NCBI GenBank assembly: GCA_003599505.1
Contig: QZKO01000087.1
Span: forward strand, 1-34,970
Origin: Nitrospiraceae bacterium
GTDB taxonomy: Bacteria; Nitrospirota; Thermodesulfovibrionia; UBA6902
Reading direction: 5' to 3'
DNA length: 34,970 nucleotides
The notes under the pieces are model-generated. The model did not search any database. It worked only from the letters and a program-made list of their open reading frames with translations, and had not been told where the DNA came from. The translations under genes were made by a program, and so were the position numbers. Positions 1 to 8,031 of this stretch are shown one piece after another; the first letter of the stretch is position 1; every line of letters begins with the position of its first letter.

Positions 1-7
1 TTTTCAT
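1..7 (-). CDS. Start of a gene running off the left edge
   Basis: A strong Shine-Dalgarno (GGAGGAGGA on the minus strand, about positions 12-20) stands 5-6 nt before an ATG at 7-5. Only the first codons (Met-Lys) are inside the window, so no function can be given. The remnant ORF, the ribosome site and the ATGAAAA start resemble the arrangement upstream of the glycosylase gene near 6750, which suggests that the two loci share a duplicated segment. Confidence 0.4.
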
Positions 8-29
8 AATATCCTCCTCCTTTTAATTT

Positions 30-98
30 TTATTCAGCAACCCGCTCTTTTATCCATTTGCTCTCAATCAAACCCTGAGAAAGAAAGGGATCGCTCAT
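30..98 (-). pseudogene. Short remnant ORF with DPF..ESKWIKE motif
   Basis: A 22-codon open frame (ATG at 98, stop TAA at 30-32) reads MSDPFLSQGLIESKWIKERV then AE. It is about 70% identical to the end of a second remnant at 6748-6861, and the DNA at 34-65 matches 6761-6792 at nearly every base. The DPFxxxxLxxxxWIxEW pattern resembles the C-terminal end of YciI-like proteins, which is a weak comparison. The frame stays open upstream as far as the TAG stop of the antitoxin gene and shares that gene's frame. Most likely it is the tail of a lost gene; translation as a micro-protein cannot be excluded. Confidence 0.35.
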
Positions 99-128
99 TT
101 CGGGGAAGAAAGTCTTTGATGCCGCCGG

Positions 129-530
129 CTACACAGGTATCTCCAGCAGGATCTTCTCGTAGTTAACCATCGGAGTCGTCTTCTCCCTGCCGTCTTTTGT
201 CTTCTTCAGTTCGATCAGCCCGGCGTCGGCAAGGAATTTAACGTCGTTAAAAGTATTTTTGATGTCCCTGTGCAGAAGCTTCGCAAGTTCGTATATCGAT
301 TGAGGATGGTTTTTCCTGATAGTTTTCAGTATCCTTAACCGCTCCTCCGTCAGGACCTTTCTCATGGCCTCAAAACTTGCAAACGAGACGCCTTCATGTT
401 TTGTCACCTTGCGGCCCTTATGAAGTTTTCCCATGACATCCTTGACTTCATTAAAAAGCTCTTCATCGGACTTTATAGATATTTTTATGTTTCTAACCCT
501 CACCAGTCGTCTCCTTGAATTTTCTGACAT
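129..530 (-). CDS. HTH regulator, TumA-type antitoxin
   Basis: This 133-residue protein has a winged-helix domain in its second half (about residues 50-130). The segment EERLRILKTIRKNHPQSIYE then LAKLLHRD and FNDVKFLADAGLIEL is typical of MarR/ArsR-like DNA-binding folds of the HVO_A0114 type. The N-terminus is basic (SRRRLVRVRN). It lies downstream of a TumE-like toxin gene and overlaps it by 38 nt, so the two are translated as a pair with the toxin first and the regulator second. In known TumE-TumA pairs the second protein neutralises the toxin and represses the operon; that role is inferred here from fold and position. The gene ends with TAG, and the same frame continues open into the remnant at 30-98, so that remnant may once have been joined to it. 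It could instead be a stand-alone regulator, but the pairing argues against this. Confidence 0.78.
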   Translation of the reverse strand: MSENSRRRLVRVRNIKISIKSDEELFNEVKDVMGKLHKGRKVTKHEGVSFASFEAMRKVLTEERLRILKTIRKNHPQSIYELAKLLHRDIKNTFNDVKFLADAGLIELKKTKDGREKTTPMVNYEKILLEIPV

Positions 531-786
531 CTTTCATGAAATCCTTCCAGAGTTGTTCAATGCTCTCGAATTTGTAGGGATGCTCAGTTTCTTTAAAATG
601 TTTATGGTCTCCTTTACACTCTGCATTGTCATAGCAAACGATACGTTCGTTATTGACTATGAATGCAAAAGAATATTTAAATCCATGCGGCCTCTCTTTG
701 CTCTGAGGCACCTTCCATATTTTAATTTCCTGAAAAGATGTCTCATTGAAATATCTTTTCTCATGAAAAACAAGCTCTCCCCTCAT
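493..786 (-). CDS. TumE-family toxin (DUF6516)
   Basis: This 97-residue protein matches what I know of the DUF6516/TumE family: an N-terminal strand with a hydrophobic-charged pattern, ERPHGFKYSFAF at about residues 31-42, YDNAECKGDHKHF at about 52-64, and a C-terminal EQLWKDFMKDVRKF segment. Family members are about 90-120 residues and sit beside an HTH antitoxin, as here (38 nt overlap with the next gene). TumE proteins are described as growth-inhibiting toxins with an RNase-like activity; the charged DN..KGDH cluster is the probable active region, but the catalytic residues are not established by this sequence. The ATG at 786 has no clear ribosome site. A candidate promoter just upstream would give a very short leader. 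Alternative: a degenerate, inactive member. Confidence 0.8.
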   Translation of the reverse strand: MRGELVFHEKRYFNETSFQEIKIWKVPQSKERPHGFKYSFAFIVNNERIVCYDNAECKGDHKHFKETEHPYKFESIEQLWKDFMKDVRKFKETTGEG

Positions 787-795
787 GTTGGTTTA

Positions 796-825
796 TTTTT
801 ACCATATATTGAGCCGGGTAGTCAA
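796..825 (-). promoter_or_regulatory. Candidate sigma-70 promoter of the toxin-antitoxin pair
   Basis: On the minus strand TTGACT (825-820) is followed after 18 nt by TAAAAA (801-796). Transcription would start only a few bases before the toxin ATG at 786, which fits the lack of a Shine-Dalgarno there. The -10 match is weak. Confidence 0.35.
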
Positions 826-842
826 GCTGACTCCGTGTGGTC

Positions 843-891
843 AGGCCTGCACATCTTGTTATCTTCAACTGCAACAAGTGAGAGCAGGCCT
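843..891. repeat. Imperfect inverted repeat between divergent genes
   Basis: AGGCCTGC (843-850) is the exact reverse complement of GCAGGCCT (884-891), and inside it CTTGTT (855-860) pairs with AACAAG (873-878). The element lies between the toxin-antitoxin pair (minus) and the TetR gene (plus), so it is not at a gene end where a terminator would be expected. It may be a miniature repeat element or a regulatory site. Confidence 0.5.
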
Positions 892-921
892 TCACAGTTG
901 TTCCACAACTTATCTTCTTTC

Positions 922-950
922 TTGACTTAATCGGACGCTTCGTTTATTTT
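922..950 (+). promoter_or_regulatory. Sigma-70 promoter of the TetR gene
   Basis: TTGACT (922-927), a 17-nt spacer and TATTTT (945-950) form a good vegetative promoter. The palindrome of the presumed operator begins at the next base. Confidence 0.7.
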
Positions 951-970
951 ATTAGAGTAATTGCTCTAAT
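951..970. promoter_or_regulatory. TetR-type operator palindrome
   Basis: ATTAGAG (951-957) and CTCTAAT (964-970) are perfect inverted half-sites with a 6-nt centre. The site covers the expected transcription start of the regulator gene. This is the classic arrangement for a TetR protein that represses its own gene. No second copy was seen before the efflux genes. Confidence 0.65.
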
Positions 971-1012
971 TATTGTTTGGATGTCATTGAGCGACGAATT
1001 ACCGTCGAGCAG

Positions 1013-1609
1013 ATGAAAAAATTGACCACAAAAGACAGGATCGTCGATGCCGCGTTAAGGCTCTTCAATGAAGAAGGGACGAAGGCGGTGACCACGAACC
1101 ACGTGGCAGCGGCCGCCGGCATAAGCCCGGGCAACCTGTATTATCACTTCAGGAACAAGGAAGAGATAATCAGGGAGATATTTTCCAGGCTCGTTGAATT
1201 CACGAATTCCGAATCGACATACGGCGCCGGTTTTCGCGTGAAGCCGTCGATTGAGAACCTCGAGGAGGTCTTCAAGCGCGTCCTGACCTTGCATTGGGAA
1301 TACAGGTTCCTGTACCGTGAATTCAACGCCCTGCTCAACAGGGACGAGGAGCTGAAATACAGGATCATTAAGTATCAGAAAGACCGGCTCATGGAAGTCA
1401 GGGAGAGCATCCGGGAGTTCATCAATGCGGGGATTTTCAGGAAAATGGATGATGCCGAGATCGAATTTGTGAAGACGACGCTGTGGATCATCGGCACATA
1501 CTGGCACTCTTACCTTGAGGCCAACGGCAGGAAGATCACGAAGGCGAGGGTGGAGGACGGCATCGGAATGCTGAGAAGGTTTTTAAAACCTTATATGTAC
1601 AAGCCATAA
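1013..1609 (+). CDS. TetR/AcrR family regulator of RND efflux
   Basis: The protein has 198 residues from the ATG at 1013; a TTG at 977 in frame would add 12 residues but is the weaker start. The N-terminal TetR DNA-binding domain is clear: KDRIVDAALRLFNEEGTKAV, then TTNHVAAAAGISPGNLYYHF and RNKEEII, where the recognition helix ends in the family's NLYYHF motif. The remaining 140 or so residues form the ligand-binding and dimer domain, which does not reveal the ligand. The gene lies directly upstream of an RND adaptor and pump on the same strand, with 94 nt between, the usual layout for a repressor of drug or envelope-stress efflux. The palindrome at 951-970 sits on its own promoter, so autoregulation is likely. 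Which compound induces it cannot be told from sequence. Confidence 0.9.
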   Translation: MKKLTTKDRIVDAALRLFNEEGTKAVTTNHVAAAAGISPGNLYYHFRNKEEIIREIFSRLVEFTNSESTYGAGFRVKPSIENLEEVFKRVLTLHWEYRFLYREFNALLNRDEELKYRIIKYQKDRLMEVRESIREFINAGIFRKMDDAEIEFVKTTLWIIGTYWHSYLEANGRKITKARVEDGIGMLRRFLKPYMYKP

Positions 1610-1634
1610 GCTGTAAGTCGTTAGCTTTAAGCTG
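1606..1634. repeat. AGCT-TAAGCT dispersed repeat, short copy
   Basis: After the TetR stop the sequence runs through AAGCTGTAAG, CGTTAGC and TTTAAGCTGA. It is made of the same AGCT/TAAGC words as the larger element at 13861-13956, so it appears to be a fragment of that dispersed family. The rest of the 1610-1703 gap holds only the GGAGG ribosome site (1688-1692). Confidence 0.45.
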
Positions 1635-1703
1635 AAAAGATTGTCTCTTACGTGTAACAAATAACGAATATTTTATAACGATCTTCCGGAGGTATGAATT
1701 ATT

Positions 1704-2843
1704 ATGAACACTAATTCATATACAAAAAAGGAGAAAATCCTGAGGCGGATATGGGGCATGCTCCCTTCGCTGTTTCTGGCGTTTCTGATCGTCATTGTCC
1801 TGGTAAACGCCTCGCGTATTAAAACTGAAAGTGAAAGGATAAAGGCTGAAAAACTGGCCTCGATGCATAAGGAGCGCCCGTCTGTAAACGTTGTGACCCT
1901 CGATATTAATCATCTGCCGGTGCGGGACAGTCTGGACCTTCCGGCGCAGGTCGAGGCATGGGTCGATCTTAAGGTATCCGCCGAGGTCCAGGGCAAGGTG
2001 CGCGAAATGCTTGTAACAGAAGGGCAGCATATCAAAAAAGGCGACCTTATTGCTGTCATCGACACGCGTGATTATGAGAATGAACTCGCGTCGGCCCGTG
2101 CGGAATATCTGTTAGCGGAGAAAAACCACACTCGTACAAAGGACCTCTTTGAAGAAAAACTTGTGACAAAGGCGCAGTATGACAGCGACCTGTCCAGGTT
2201 TGAAAACCTTAAGGCTTCGCTCAGGAACGCCGAGCTTCGGCTCGAAAGATGTCATATCAGGGCGCCCATAACCGGGATAATTAACCGTCTTGACGCCAAG
2301 GTGGGAATGCATCTGAATGTCCAGGACCCGGTAGCAGTCATTCTCGACATCAGCAGGGTCAAGGTATGCTCGGGCATACCCGAGTCCGACGTGGATGATG
2401 TGAGGAGGCTTGAACATTTCGATATCGCTCTTACCGCACTTGACAAGACAGTTAGGGGCAGGAAATATTTCCTCTCACGCAGTCCCGAATCCTTAGCGCA
2501 TATTTACAAACTCGAGATAGTAGTTGATAATCCCGGCGGGGACATACTACCCGGCATGTTCGCGCGGGTGAATATCATAAAGAAGGAAGTAAAGGACGGC
2601 ATTGCAGTACCCCTTTACTCCGTCATATCCCGCGGCGACGAGAAGTTTGTGCTCGTGGAAAACTCTGGTGCGGCGCACGCGCGGCCGGTCGAGACCGGCA
2701 TCCTCGACGGTTGGAAGGTCCAGGTCACAAAAGGCCTCAGCGTGAACGACCATGTAATAGTAGTGGGCCACCGGGGTCTTGACGAGGGGCAGAAGGTAAA
2801 CGTAATCCGCAGAATATCAAAGCCGGAGGAGCTGAGCAATTGA
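1704..2843 (+). CDS. RND efflux periplasmic adaptor (membrane fusion protein)
   Basis: This 379-residue protein has an inner-membrane anchor at about residues 16-36 (LPSLFLAFLIVIVLVNA) and then the HlyD/AcrA order of parts. These are a lipoyl half-motif (VEAWVDLKVSAEVQGKVREM, then LVTEGQHIKKGDLIAVID), an alpha-helical hairpin at about 130-180 (ARAEYLLAEKNHTRTKDLFE and the matching helix RFENLKASLRNAELRLERC), the second lipoyl half (IRAPITGIINRLDAKVGMHL), a beta-barrel, and a membrane-proximal domain ending KVNVIRRISK. It bridges the inner-membrane pump to an outer-membrane channel. The start ATG follows GGAGG by 11 nt. The stop overlaps the pump start, so the two are translationally coupled. 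No outer-membrane factor gene lies in the window; a TolC-like channel must come from elsewhere. Confidence 0.92.
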   Translation: MNTNSYTKKEKILRRIWGMLPSLFLAFLIVIVLVNASRIKTESERIKAEKLASMHKERPSVNVVTLDINHLPVRDSLDLPAQVEAWVDLKVSAEVQGKVREMLVTEGQHIKKGDLIAVIDTRDYENELASARAEYLLAEKNHTRTKDLFEEKLVTKAQYDSDLSRFENLKASLRNAELRLERCHIRAPITGIINRLDAKVGMHLNVQDPVAVILDISRVKVCSGIPESDVDDVRRLEHFDIALTALDKTVRGRKYFLSRSPESLAHIYKLEIVVDNPGGDILPGMFARVNIIKKEVKDGIAVPLYSVISRGDEKFVLVENSGAAHARPVETGILDGWKVQVTKGLSVNDHVIVVGHRGLDEGQKVNVIRRISKPEELSN

Positions 2844-5800
2844 AACTTTCCGACGGCGCTGTAAGACAAAGAATAACCGTGATGGTGCTTGCCGCGATCA
2901 TATTAGTCTTCGGCGCATACTGCTACAAAGTCCTGCCCCGTGAGAGCGAGCCCGACATTACCATTCCATATGTATTCATATCGACCCCCTACAAAGGAGT
3001 CTCTCCCTCGGATATCGAGACGTCGATCACGGTCCCGATAGAGAAGAAGCTCAAGGGCCTTGAGGGCGTTAAGAAGGTCCATTCGATAAGCTCCGAAGGC
3101 GAGTCCTCCATCAGCGTCGAATTCGTCACGGGCACCGATATCGACACAGCCATAGAAAAAGTCAGAAACAAGGTGGATGAGTCGAAGAATGATCTGCCGT
3201 CCGATCTTGAAGACGACCCGTCGGTCTTTGAAGTGAATTTTTCCGAGATGCCGGTCGTGGTATTTTCCCTCAACGGAACGTGCGGCAATCCCTGTCTTAA
3301 AAAGATTGCGGATGAGATAGAGGACGAGATAGAGGCCGTACCGGGCGTTCTCGAAGTGGATATCGCCGGGGCGCTCGAACGCGAGATCCGCATAGAGATC
3401 GAACCCGGTAAACTCGCCTACTACAACATCCCTGTCACTGCTTTACAGAATGTTGTTTCAAGGGAAAACCGGAACATATCGGGCGGTGCGATAAGGCTCG
3501 GGGACGGGCGTTTCCAGCTCAGGGTCCCGGGCGAATTCAGCGCCCCCGGTGAGATATACGGCCTTGTCGTAGGAACGCATAACGGCCAGCCTGTCTACCT
3601 GAAGGACCTTGCCGTCGTCAAGGACGGGTTCAAGGACGAGGTCAGCCGCTCACGCCTTAACGGCCGCGAGGCGGTGAACATTGCGGTCAAGAAACGGGCG
3701 GGTGAAAACATCATAGAGATAACAGACAGGGTCGATGAGATATTAGCGCGGCTGAGCGCCGGTTGGCCCAAGGGGACGGAGATCATCAAGGTAATGGACA
3801 AGGCAAGGGACATCCGGCTCATGGTCGACGACCTCAATAATAATATCCTCTCCGGTCTCGTGCTGGTAGTCGCCGTGCTTCTTTTTGCCATGGGTCTGAG
3901 GAACGCCGTGCTTGTGGGACTTGCCATACCTTTTTCCATGCTCCTGTCGTTCATCGTGCTTTATGCAATGGGGATTACGCTCAACATGGTCGTGCTCTTC
4001 AGCCTTACGCTTGCGCTCGGCATGCTCGTGGACAACGCGATTGTTATTGTTGAAAATATTTACCGCTACATGCAGCAGGGCGTGTCGAGGGTACAGGCCG
4101 CCATGCGCGCCACTTCCGAGGTCGCCTGGCCGGTGATTAACTCCACTCTTACAACGCTTGTGGCTTTTTTGCCCATGATCTTCTGGCCCGGGATTATGGG
4201 AGAATTCATGAAATATCTTCCTATCACCCTGATAGTGACGCTCTCGGCGAGCCTTTTTGTCGCGTTAGTGATAAACCCCGCGCTTGCCGCTTTTTTTATG
4301 AAGACAAAGGGGGGCGCCGGCCCCTCACTCGATCCGGAAGAGGCCTTTGCAGCCGGGGAAAAGCCGGTCGCGATCAGGGGGCGTATCCTTACCTTTTATT
4401 CCACTCTGCTTAAGTCCGCGCTCAGGCATCGCATCGCGGTGGTTTTGATAACCGCTGTTTTCATGATCATCCTTTTTCAGGGATGGTTTCTCGTGGTCGG
4501 ACTTGAAAAGCCGGTAGAATTCTTCCCGCACATCGACCCGAGGTCCATGTATGTGAATATCGATGTCCCCGAAGGGTCCGATATCGATTACAACGACCGT
4601 ATACTGAAACAGATCGAAATGCACATAAACGGAACTATGGACGGTCATGATTCAAACACGATGGAGGGCGCTTACAGGGCATCCTACGTTACGAAGAAGG
4701 ATAGAGAAAACAAAGGCGGTCCAGGCGATCTTGAAAACATCGAATACATTTACACTCGCTCAATGGCCTTCCCCTCCGCAGGCTCCGCGTTTGAGCCCAC
4801 TGCCGCGAACCACGTGGGGATACAGTTCCTTGAGCTGCAGGACCGGCGTGAACCTTCCTCTGAAACGGTCGAAAAGATACGTGAGCGAATAACGGACATC
4901 CCGGGCGCCAAGATAACCGTGGCAGAAGCAGAGGGTGGACCGCCGACAGGCGCGCCGATCAATATCGAAATATCCGGCGCGGACTTCAGCGTGTCAGGCA
5001 GGATTGCAGGCGAGATACGAAAAATTATCGCGCAGGTCCCTCACGTCGAAGACATCAGGGATGATTACGTGGAGGGTTCTCCTTCTGTGAGGGTGTCCGT
5101 AGACCGCCAGAAGGCCGCGCTCTTCGGGCTCACGACCGATTCAATAGGGTTTGCCCTCAAGACCGGGTACAACGGTCTCAATGTATCAACTTACCGCGAA
5201 GGAGATGAGGACTTTGACATAACAGTCCAGCTCTCCGACCCCGACAGGAGAGTGACCGACGTCCTTCGCGAGCTCATGGTGCCTGCGCAGGATGGCAGGC
5301 TCGTCCCGCTTACGACAGTCGCGAGGATCGATTTCACGGGGAGCCTCGGCAATGTCATAAGGATCAACCATGCGCGCGTTGTGACCGTAAAGGCCAATGT
5401 CGATGAGACAAAGATACCTGGACCGGCGGCGCGACAGGAGGCCGAGGAATTGCTGAAGAATTTCCCGCTCCCCCCGGGTTACAAGATAAAGTTTACCGGC
5501 GAATTCGAATTCCAGAAGGAGTCAGAGGAGTTTTTGACCAGGGCCTTTGTGGTGGCGCTCTTTCTCATATTCCTTGTCCTCGTTGCCATGTTCAATTCCG
5601 TCACACAGCCATTCATCATTATGACCTCGGTGCTCATGTCATTAGGAGGTGCATTCCTCGGACTTATATCGATAAGCTCTCCGTTCGGCATCATCATGAC
5701 TGGTGTGGGAGTGATATCGCTTGCCGGGGTCGTAGTGAACAACGGTATAGTGCTTGTCGATTATACGAACAAACTCCGCGAGAGGGGAATGAACATACAC

Positions 5801-6154
5801 GACGCGGTTGTCGCGGGCGGCGCGACCCGGCTGCGGCCCGTCCTCCTTACAGCGATAACGACCATACTCGGGCTTGTCCCCATGGTGACCGGGGTGTCCT
5901 ATGATTTTCAGAACTGGAACATCTCATGGGTGAGCGAATCCACACAATGGTGGCGCACAATGGCTGTGGTTGTTATCTACGGTTTAATGCTTGCAACATT
6001 CCTGACCCTCATTGTAGTGCCGGTGCTTTATTCGCTCTTCGATTCGTTACACGGTACAACCGGCTCCTTTGTCGAAGGCGTCAGAAGGCTCTACTGGAAG
6101 CCGCTTGAATGGATCATGAGGAAGCCCGGCAGGGAGCAGAGCGATCAGGAATAA
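2840..6154 (+). CDS. RND multidrug efflux pump, AcrB/HAE type
   Basis: The pump has 1104 residues, slightly longer than the usual 1020-1050. TM1 is near residues 11-30 (VMVLAAIILVFGAYCY). The first periplasmic porter loop begins ESEPDITIPYVFISTPYKGV. TM2-TM6 include LVDNAIVIVENIYRYMQQ around residue 398, where Asp398 matches a proton-relay aspartate of TM4; the neighbouring residue is Asn rather than the second Asp of AcrB. A second porter loop carries GADFSVSGRIAGEIR, and TM7-TM12 include VVVNNGIVLVDYTNKLRERG. The start is TTG, overlapping the adaptor's TGA by 3 nt. Sequence does not fix the substrate; the single-Asp TM4 is shared by several efflux subfamilies. It works with the adaptor just upstream under the TetR regulator. 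Confidence 0.93.
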   Translation: MKLSDGAVRQRITVMVLAAIILVFGAYCYKVLPRESEPDITIPYVFISTPYKGVSPSDIETSITVPIEKKLKGLEGVKKVHSISSEGESSISVEFVTGTDIDTAIEKVRNKVDESKNDLPSDLEDDPSVFEVNFSEMPVVVFSLNGTCGNPCLKKIADEIEDEIEAVPGVLEVDIAGALEREIRIEIEPGKLAYYNIPVTALQNVVSRENRNISGGAIRLGDGRFQLRVPGEFSAPGEIYGLVVGTHNGQPVYLKDLAVVKDGFKDEVSRSRLNGREAVNIAVKKRAGENIIEITDRVDEILARLSAGWPKGTEIIKVMDKARDIRLMVDDLNNNILSGLVLVVAVLLFAMGLRNAVLVGLAIPFSMLLSFIVLYAMGITLNMVVLFSLTLALGMLVDNAIVIVENIYRYMQQGVSRVQAAMRATSEVAWPVINSTLTTLVAFLPMIFWPGIMGEFMKYLPITLIVTLSASLFVALVINPALAAFFMKTKGGAGPSLDPEEAFAAGEKPVAIRGRILTFYSTLLKSALRHRIAVVLITAVFMIILFQGWFLVVGLEKPVEFFPHIDPRSMYVNIDVPEGSDIDYNDRILKQIEMHINGTMDGHDSNTMEGAYRASYVTKKDRENKGGPGDLENIEYIYTRSMAFPSAGSAFEPTAANHVGIQFLELQDRREPSSETVEKIRERITDIPGAKITVAEAEGGPPTGAPINIEISGADFSVSGRIAGEIRKIIAQVPHVEDIRDDYVEGSPSVRVSVDRQKAALFGLTTDSIGFALKTGYNGLNVSTYREGDEDFDITVQLSDPDRRVTDVLRELMVPAQDGRLVPLTTVARIDFTGSLGNVIRINHARVVTVKANVDETKIPGPAARQEAEELLKNFPLPPGYKIKFTGEFEFQKESEEFLTRAFVVALFLIFLVLVAMFNSVTQPFIIMTSVLMSLGGAFLGLISISSPFGIIMTGVGVISLAGVVVNNGIVLVDYTNKLRERGMNIHDAVVAGGATRLRPVLLTAITTILGLVPMVTGVSYDFQNWNISWVSESTQWWRTMAVVVIYGLMLATFLTLIVVPVLYSLFDSLHGTTGSFVEGVRRLYWKPLEWIMRKPGREQSDQE

Positions 6155-6166
6155 AGGCGCATTCTG

Positions 6167-6751
6167 CTATTTATATTTCCGAACAAGCTCTTTGTATCTG
6201 AAGCAACTCTTAATATGGTCATTCACCATTCCGGTTGCCTGCATATGAGCATAAATAATTGTTGAACCCACAAATTTAAATCCCCTCTTTTTTAAATCAT
6301 TGCTTATGAGGTCTGAGACCTCCGTCTTTGCCGGAAGCTCGCTTAAGGAGTTAAACCCGTTATGGACTGGTTTACCGCCGGTAAATCTCCAGATATATTT
6401 ATCGAATGTCCTGAATTCCTTCCTGACTTCAATGAAGGCTTTTGCGTTCGCTACAGCGCCTGTAATTTTCAACTTATTACGGATAATTCCGGCATCGCTC
6501 ATAAGGGAATTTATTTTTCGTTTGTCATATGCCGCTATTTTATTGAAATCAAAATTATCAAAGGCCTTTCTGAAATTCTCTCTTTTCCTCAAAATCGTAA
6601 GCCAGCTCAACCCCGCCTGAAAGCCTTCAAGGATGAGAAACTCAAACAGCTTTCCGTCATCATGGACCGGAACTCCCCATTCGTCATCATGATATTTCAT
6701 AAGAAGGGGATCAGTAATCGGCCAGGAACAGGTTTGTTTGCTGTTTTTCAT
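6167..6751 (-). CDS. tag: DNA-3-methyladenine glycosylase I
   Basis: This 194-residue enzyme excises 3-methyladenine from alkylated DNA as the first step of base-excision repair. The N-terminus CSWPITDPLLMKYHDDEWGV is the Tag signature. The zinc-binding set is complete: Cys8, His21, His179 and Cys183 (NDHIKSCF). The core FEFLILEGFQAGLSWLTILR is the substrate-binding segment. Length is normal for the family (about 190). The start ATG follows a GAGGAT ribosome site and overlaps the stop of the upstream remnant as ATGA, so the gene was once coupled to a now truncated partner. It converges with the RND pump, whose stop is 12 nt away. Confidence 0.96.
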   Translation of the reverse strand: MKNSKQTCSWPITDPLLMKYHDDEWGVPVHDDGKLFEFLILEGFQAGLSWLTILRKRENFRKAFDNFDFNKIAAYDKRKINSLMSDAGIIRNKLKITGAVANAKAFIEVRKEFRTFDKYIWRFTGGKPVHNGFNSLSELPAKTEVSDLISNDLKKRGFKFVGSTIIYAHMQATGMVNDHIKSCFRYKELVRKYK

Positions 6752-6861
6752 TTTATATCCTCAGCAACCCACTCTTTTATCCATTTGCTCTCCAGCAACT
6801 CCTGAATGACAAAAGGATCGTTGTCATTTATGAGTTGTTTGTTCAGCCTGCTGTTGAGTGA
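6748..6861 (-). pseudogene. Remnant of a gene upstream of tag
   Basis: A 37-codon open frame without a start ends LINDNDPFVIQELLESKWIK and then EWVAEDIK, with its TGA overlapping the tag start. Its last 20 or so residues match the remnant at 30-98. The NDPFV...WIKEW ending resembles a YciI-like C-terminus, a weak comparison. The frame is closed by TGA just upstream of 6861, so only the 3' end of the gene survives. Confidence 0.4.
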
Positions 6862-6889
6862 TCATGATTATCCCTTCTTTCTAAAACAA

Positions 6890-8014
6890 TTAAGCTTCCA
6901 GCGCCTGCCGGATGTCCTCAATCAAGTCGTCTTTGTTCTCAATTCCGACGGACAATCTGAGAAGGTTGTCTGAAATGCCCAGGCGTTTTTTTACTTCTTC
7001 AGATACCTTCTGATGTGATGTGGTTGCAGGGTCGCATATTGTTGTCTCTACTCCTCCGAGGCTCAGGGCTGCCTTAATGAGCTTAAGCCGTTTCATGAAG
7101 GCCTGGGCCGGCGTATCTTTAATTTCAAAAGAGAGCATGGCCCCGTAACCGGACATTTGATTACGGGCAATCTTGTGCCCGACGTGGTTTTCGAGCCCTG
7201 GGTAATTCACGCCGGCAACCTTTGCATGGTTCTCAAGGAATCCCGATATCTCAAATGCATTCTGTGTCTGCCGTTCCACTCTAATTGAAAGGGTCTTCAG
7301 GCTCCTTTCGAGCAAGTAACAGCTCAGCGCGTTTAGACTGCCTCCGAAATGCGCGGCGGTCCTCCTGATACGCGCGGCAATCTCTTTATTCGCAAGCGCA
7401 ACGCCGCAATAAAGGTCACTGTGTCCGCCGAGATACTTTGTCCCGCTGTGAAGCACGATGTCAATGCCGAGTTTAAACGGGTTCTGGTTGATCGGGGTTG
7501 CGAAGGTATTGTCGATAATTGTGAGAATGCGTCTCCGCCTGCCGATCTCCGCGACTGCGCGCAGGTCCACCACATTGAGTAAAGGATTGGTCGGGCTCTC
7601 AATATAGATTATCCGGGTGTTCGGTTTGATCGCCTCTTCAATAGCATGCGCTTCTTTCCCGGCCATGGTGAAAGAGATGCCGAGCCTGCTGAAATGCTCT
7701 TCCACAAAGGCATGACTTCCGCCGTAAATCTCATCCTGCACCACGGCGTGATCACCGCTATTCAGCAATGTGAGCAAGACCGTGCTTATCGCGGCCATGC
7801 CGGAAGAAAATATGACGCCGTTTTCGGCGCCTTCAAGCTCGCAGAGTTTCTTTACAACAGCCTCCTGGTTCGGCGTGTTGAAGTACCTTTGATAAAGCCG
7901 GACATCCGTATCGAGATACCCGTAGGCGGAAGAGGTAAATATCGGAGTATTTATCCCCTTTGTCTGCGTGTCCGGATAACCGCCTGCATGAATGCATTTT
8001 GTGTCAATGTGCAT
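6890..8014 (-). CDS. Cys/Met metabolism PLP enzyme (cystathionine gamma-synthase/beta-lyase or methionine gamma-lyase type)
   Basis: The protein has 374 residues and belongs to fold-type I PLP enzymes of sulfur amino-acid metabolism. The PLP lysine is Lys193 in VLHSGTKYLGGHSDL. The phosphate-binding motif SSGMAAIST is at about 70-78, the cofactor-ring Asp is in TIIDNTFATP (about 165-174), and YIESPTNPLL is at about 137-146. These features are shared by cystathionine gamma-synthase, cystathionine beta-lyase, O-acetylhomoserine sulfhydrylase and methionine gamma-lyase, and I cannot choose between them from sequence alone. The gene follows a cupin gene by 17 nt, with a GGAGAAT ribosome site, and an EamA exporter precedes both. 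The set may handle or export a sulfur amino acid. Length is slightly short for the family (about 380-400) but complete. Confidence 0.9.
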   Translation of the reverse strand: MHIDTKCIHAGGYPDTQTKGINTPIFTSSAYGYLDTDVRLYQRYFNTPNQEAVVKKLCELEGAENGVIFSSGMAAISTVLLTLLNSGDHAVVQDEIYGGSHAFVEEHFSRLGISFTMAGKEAHAIEEAIKPNTRIIYIESPTNPLLNVVDLRAVAEIGRRRRILTIIDNTFATPINQNPFKLGIDIVLHSGTKYLGGHSDLYCGVALANKEIAARIRRTAAHFGGSLNALSCYLLERSLKTLSIRVERQTQNAFEISGFLENHAKVAGVNYPGLENHVGHKIARNQMSGYGAMLSFEIKDTPAQAFMKRLKLIKAALSLGGVETTICDPATTSHQKVSEEVKKRLGISDNLLRLSVGIENKDDLIEDIRQALEA

Positions 8015-8031
8015 AAAATTCTCCTTTCATA

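Noticed and set aside
433-930. 165-codon plus-strand frame over the toxin-antitoxin genes
   Set aside because: It lies opposite the well-supported toxin and antitoxin genes, has no ribosome site and no recognisable protein pattern.
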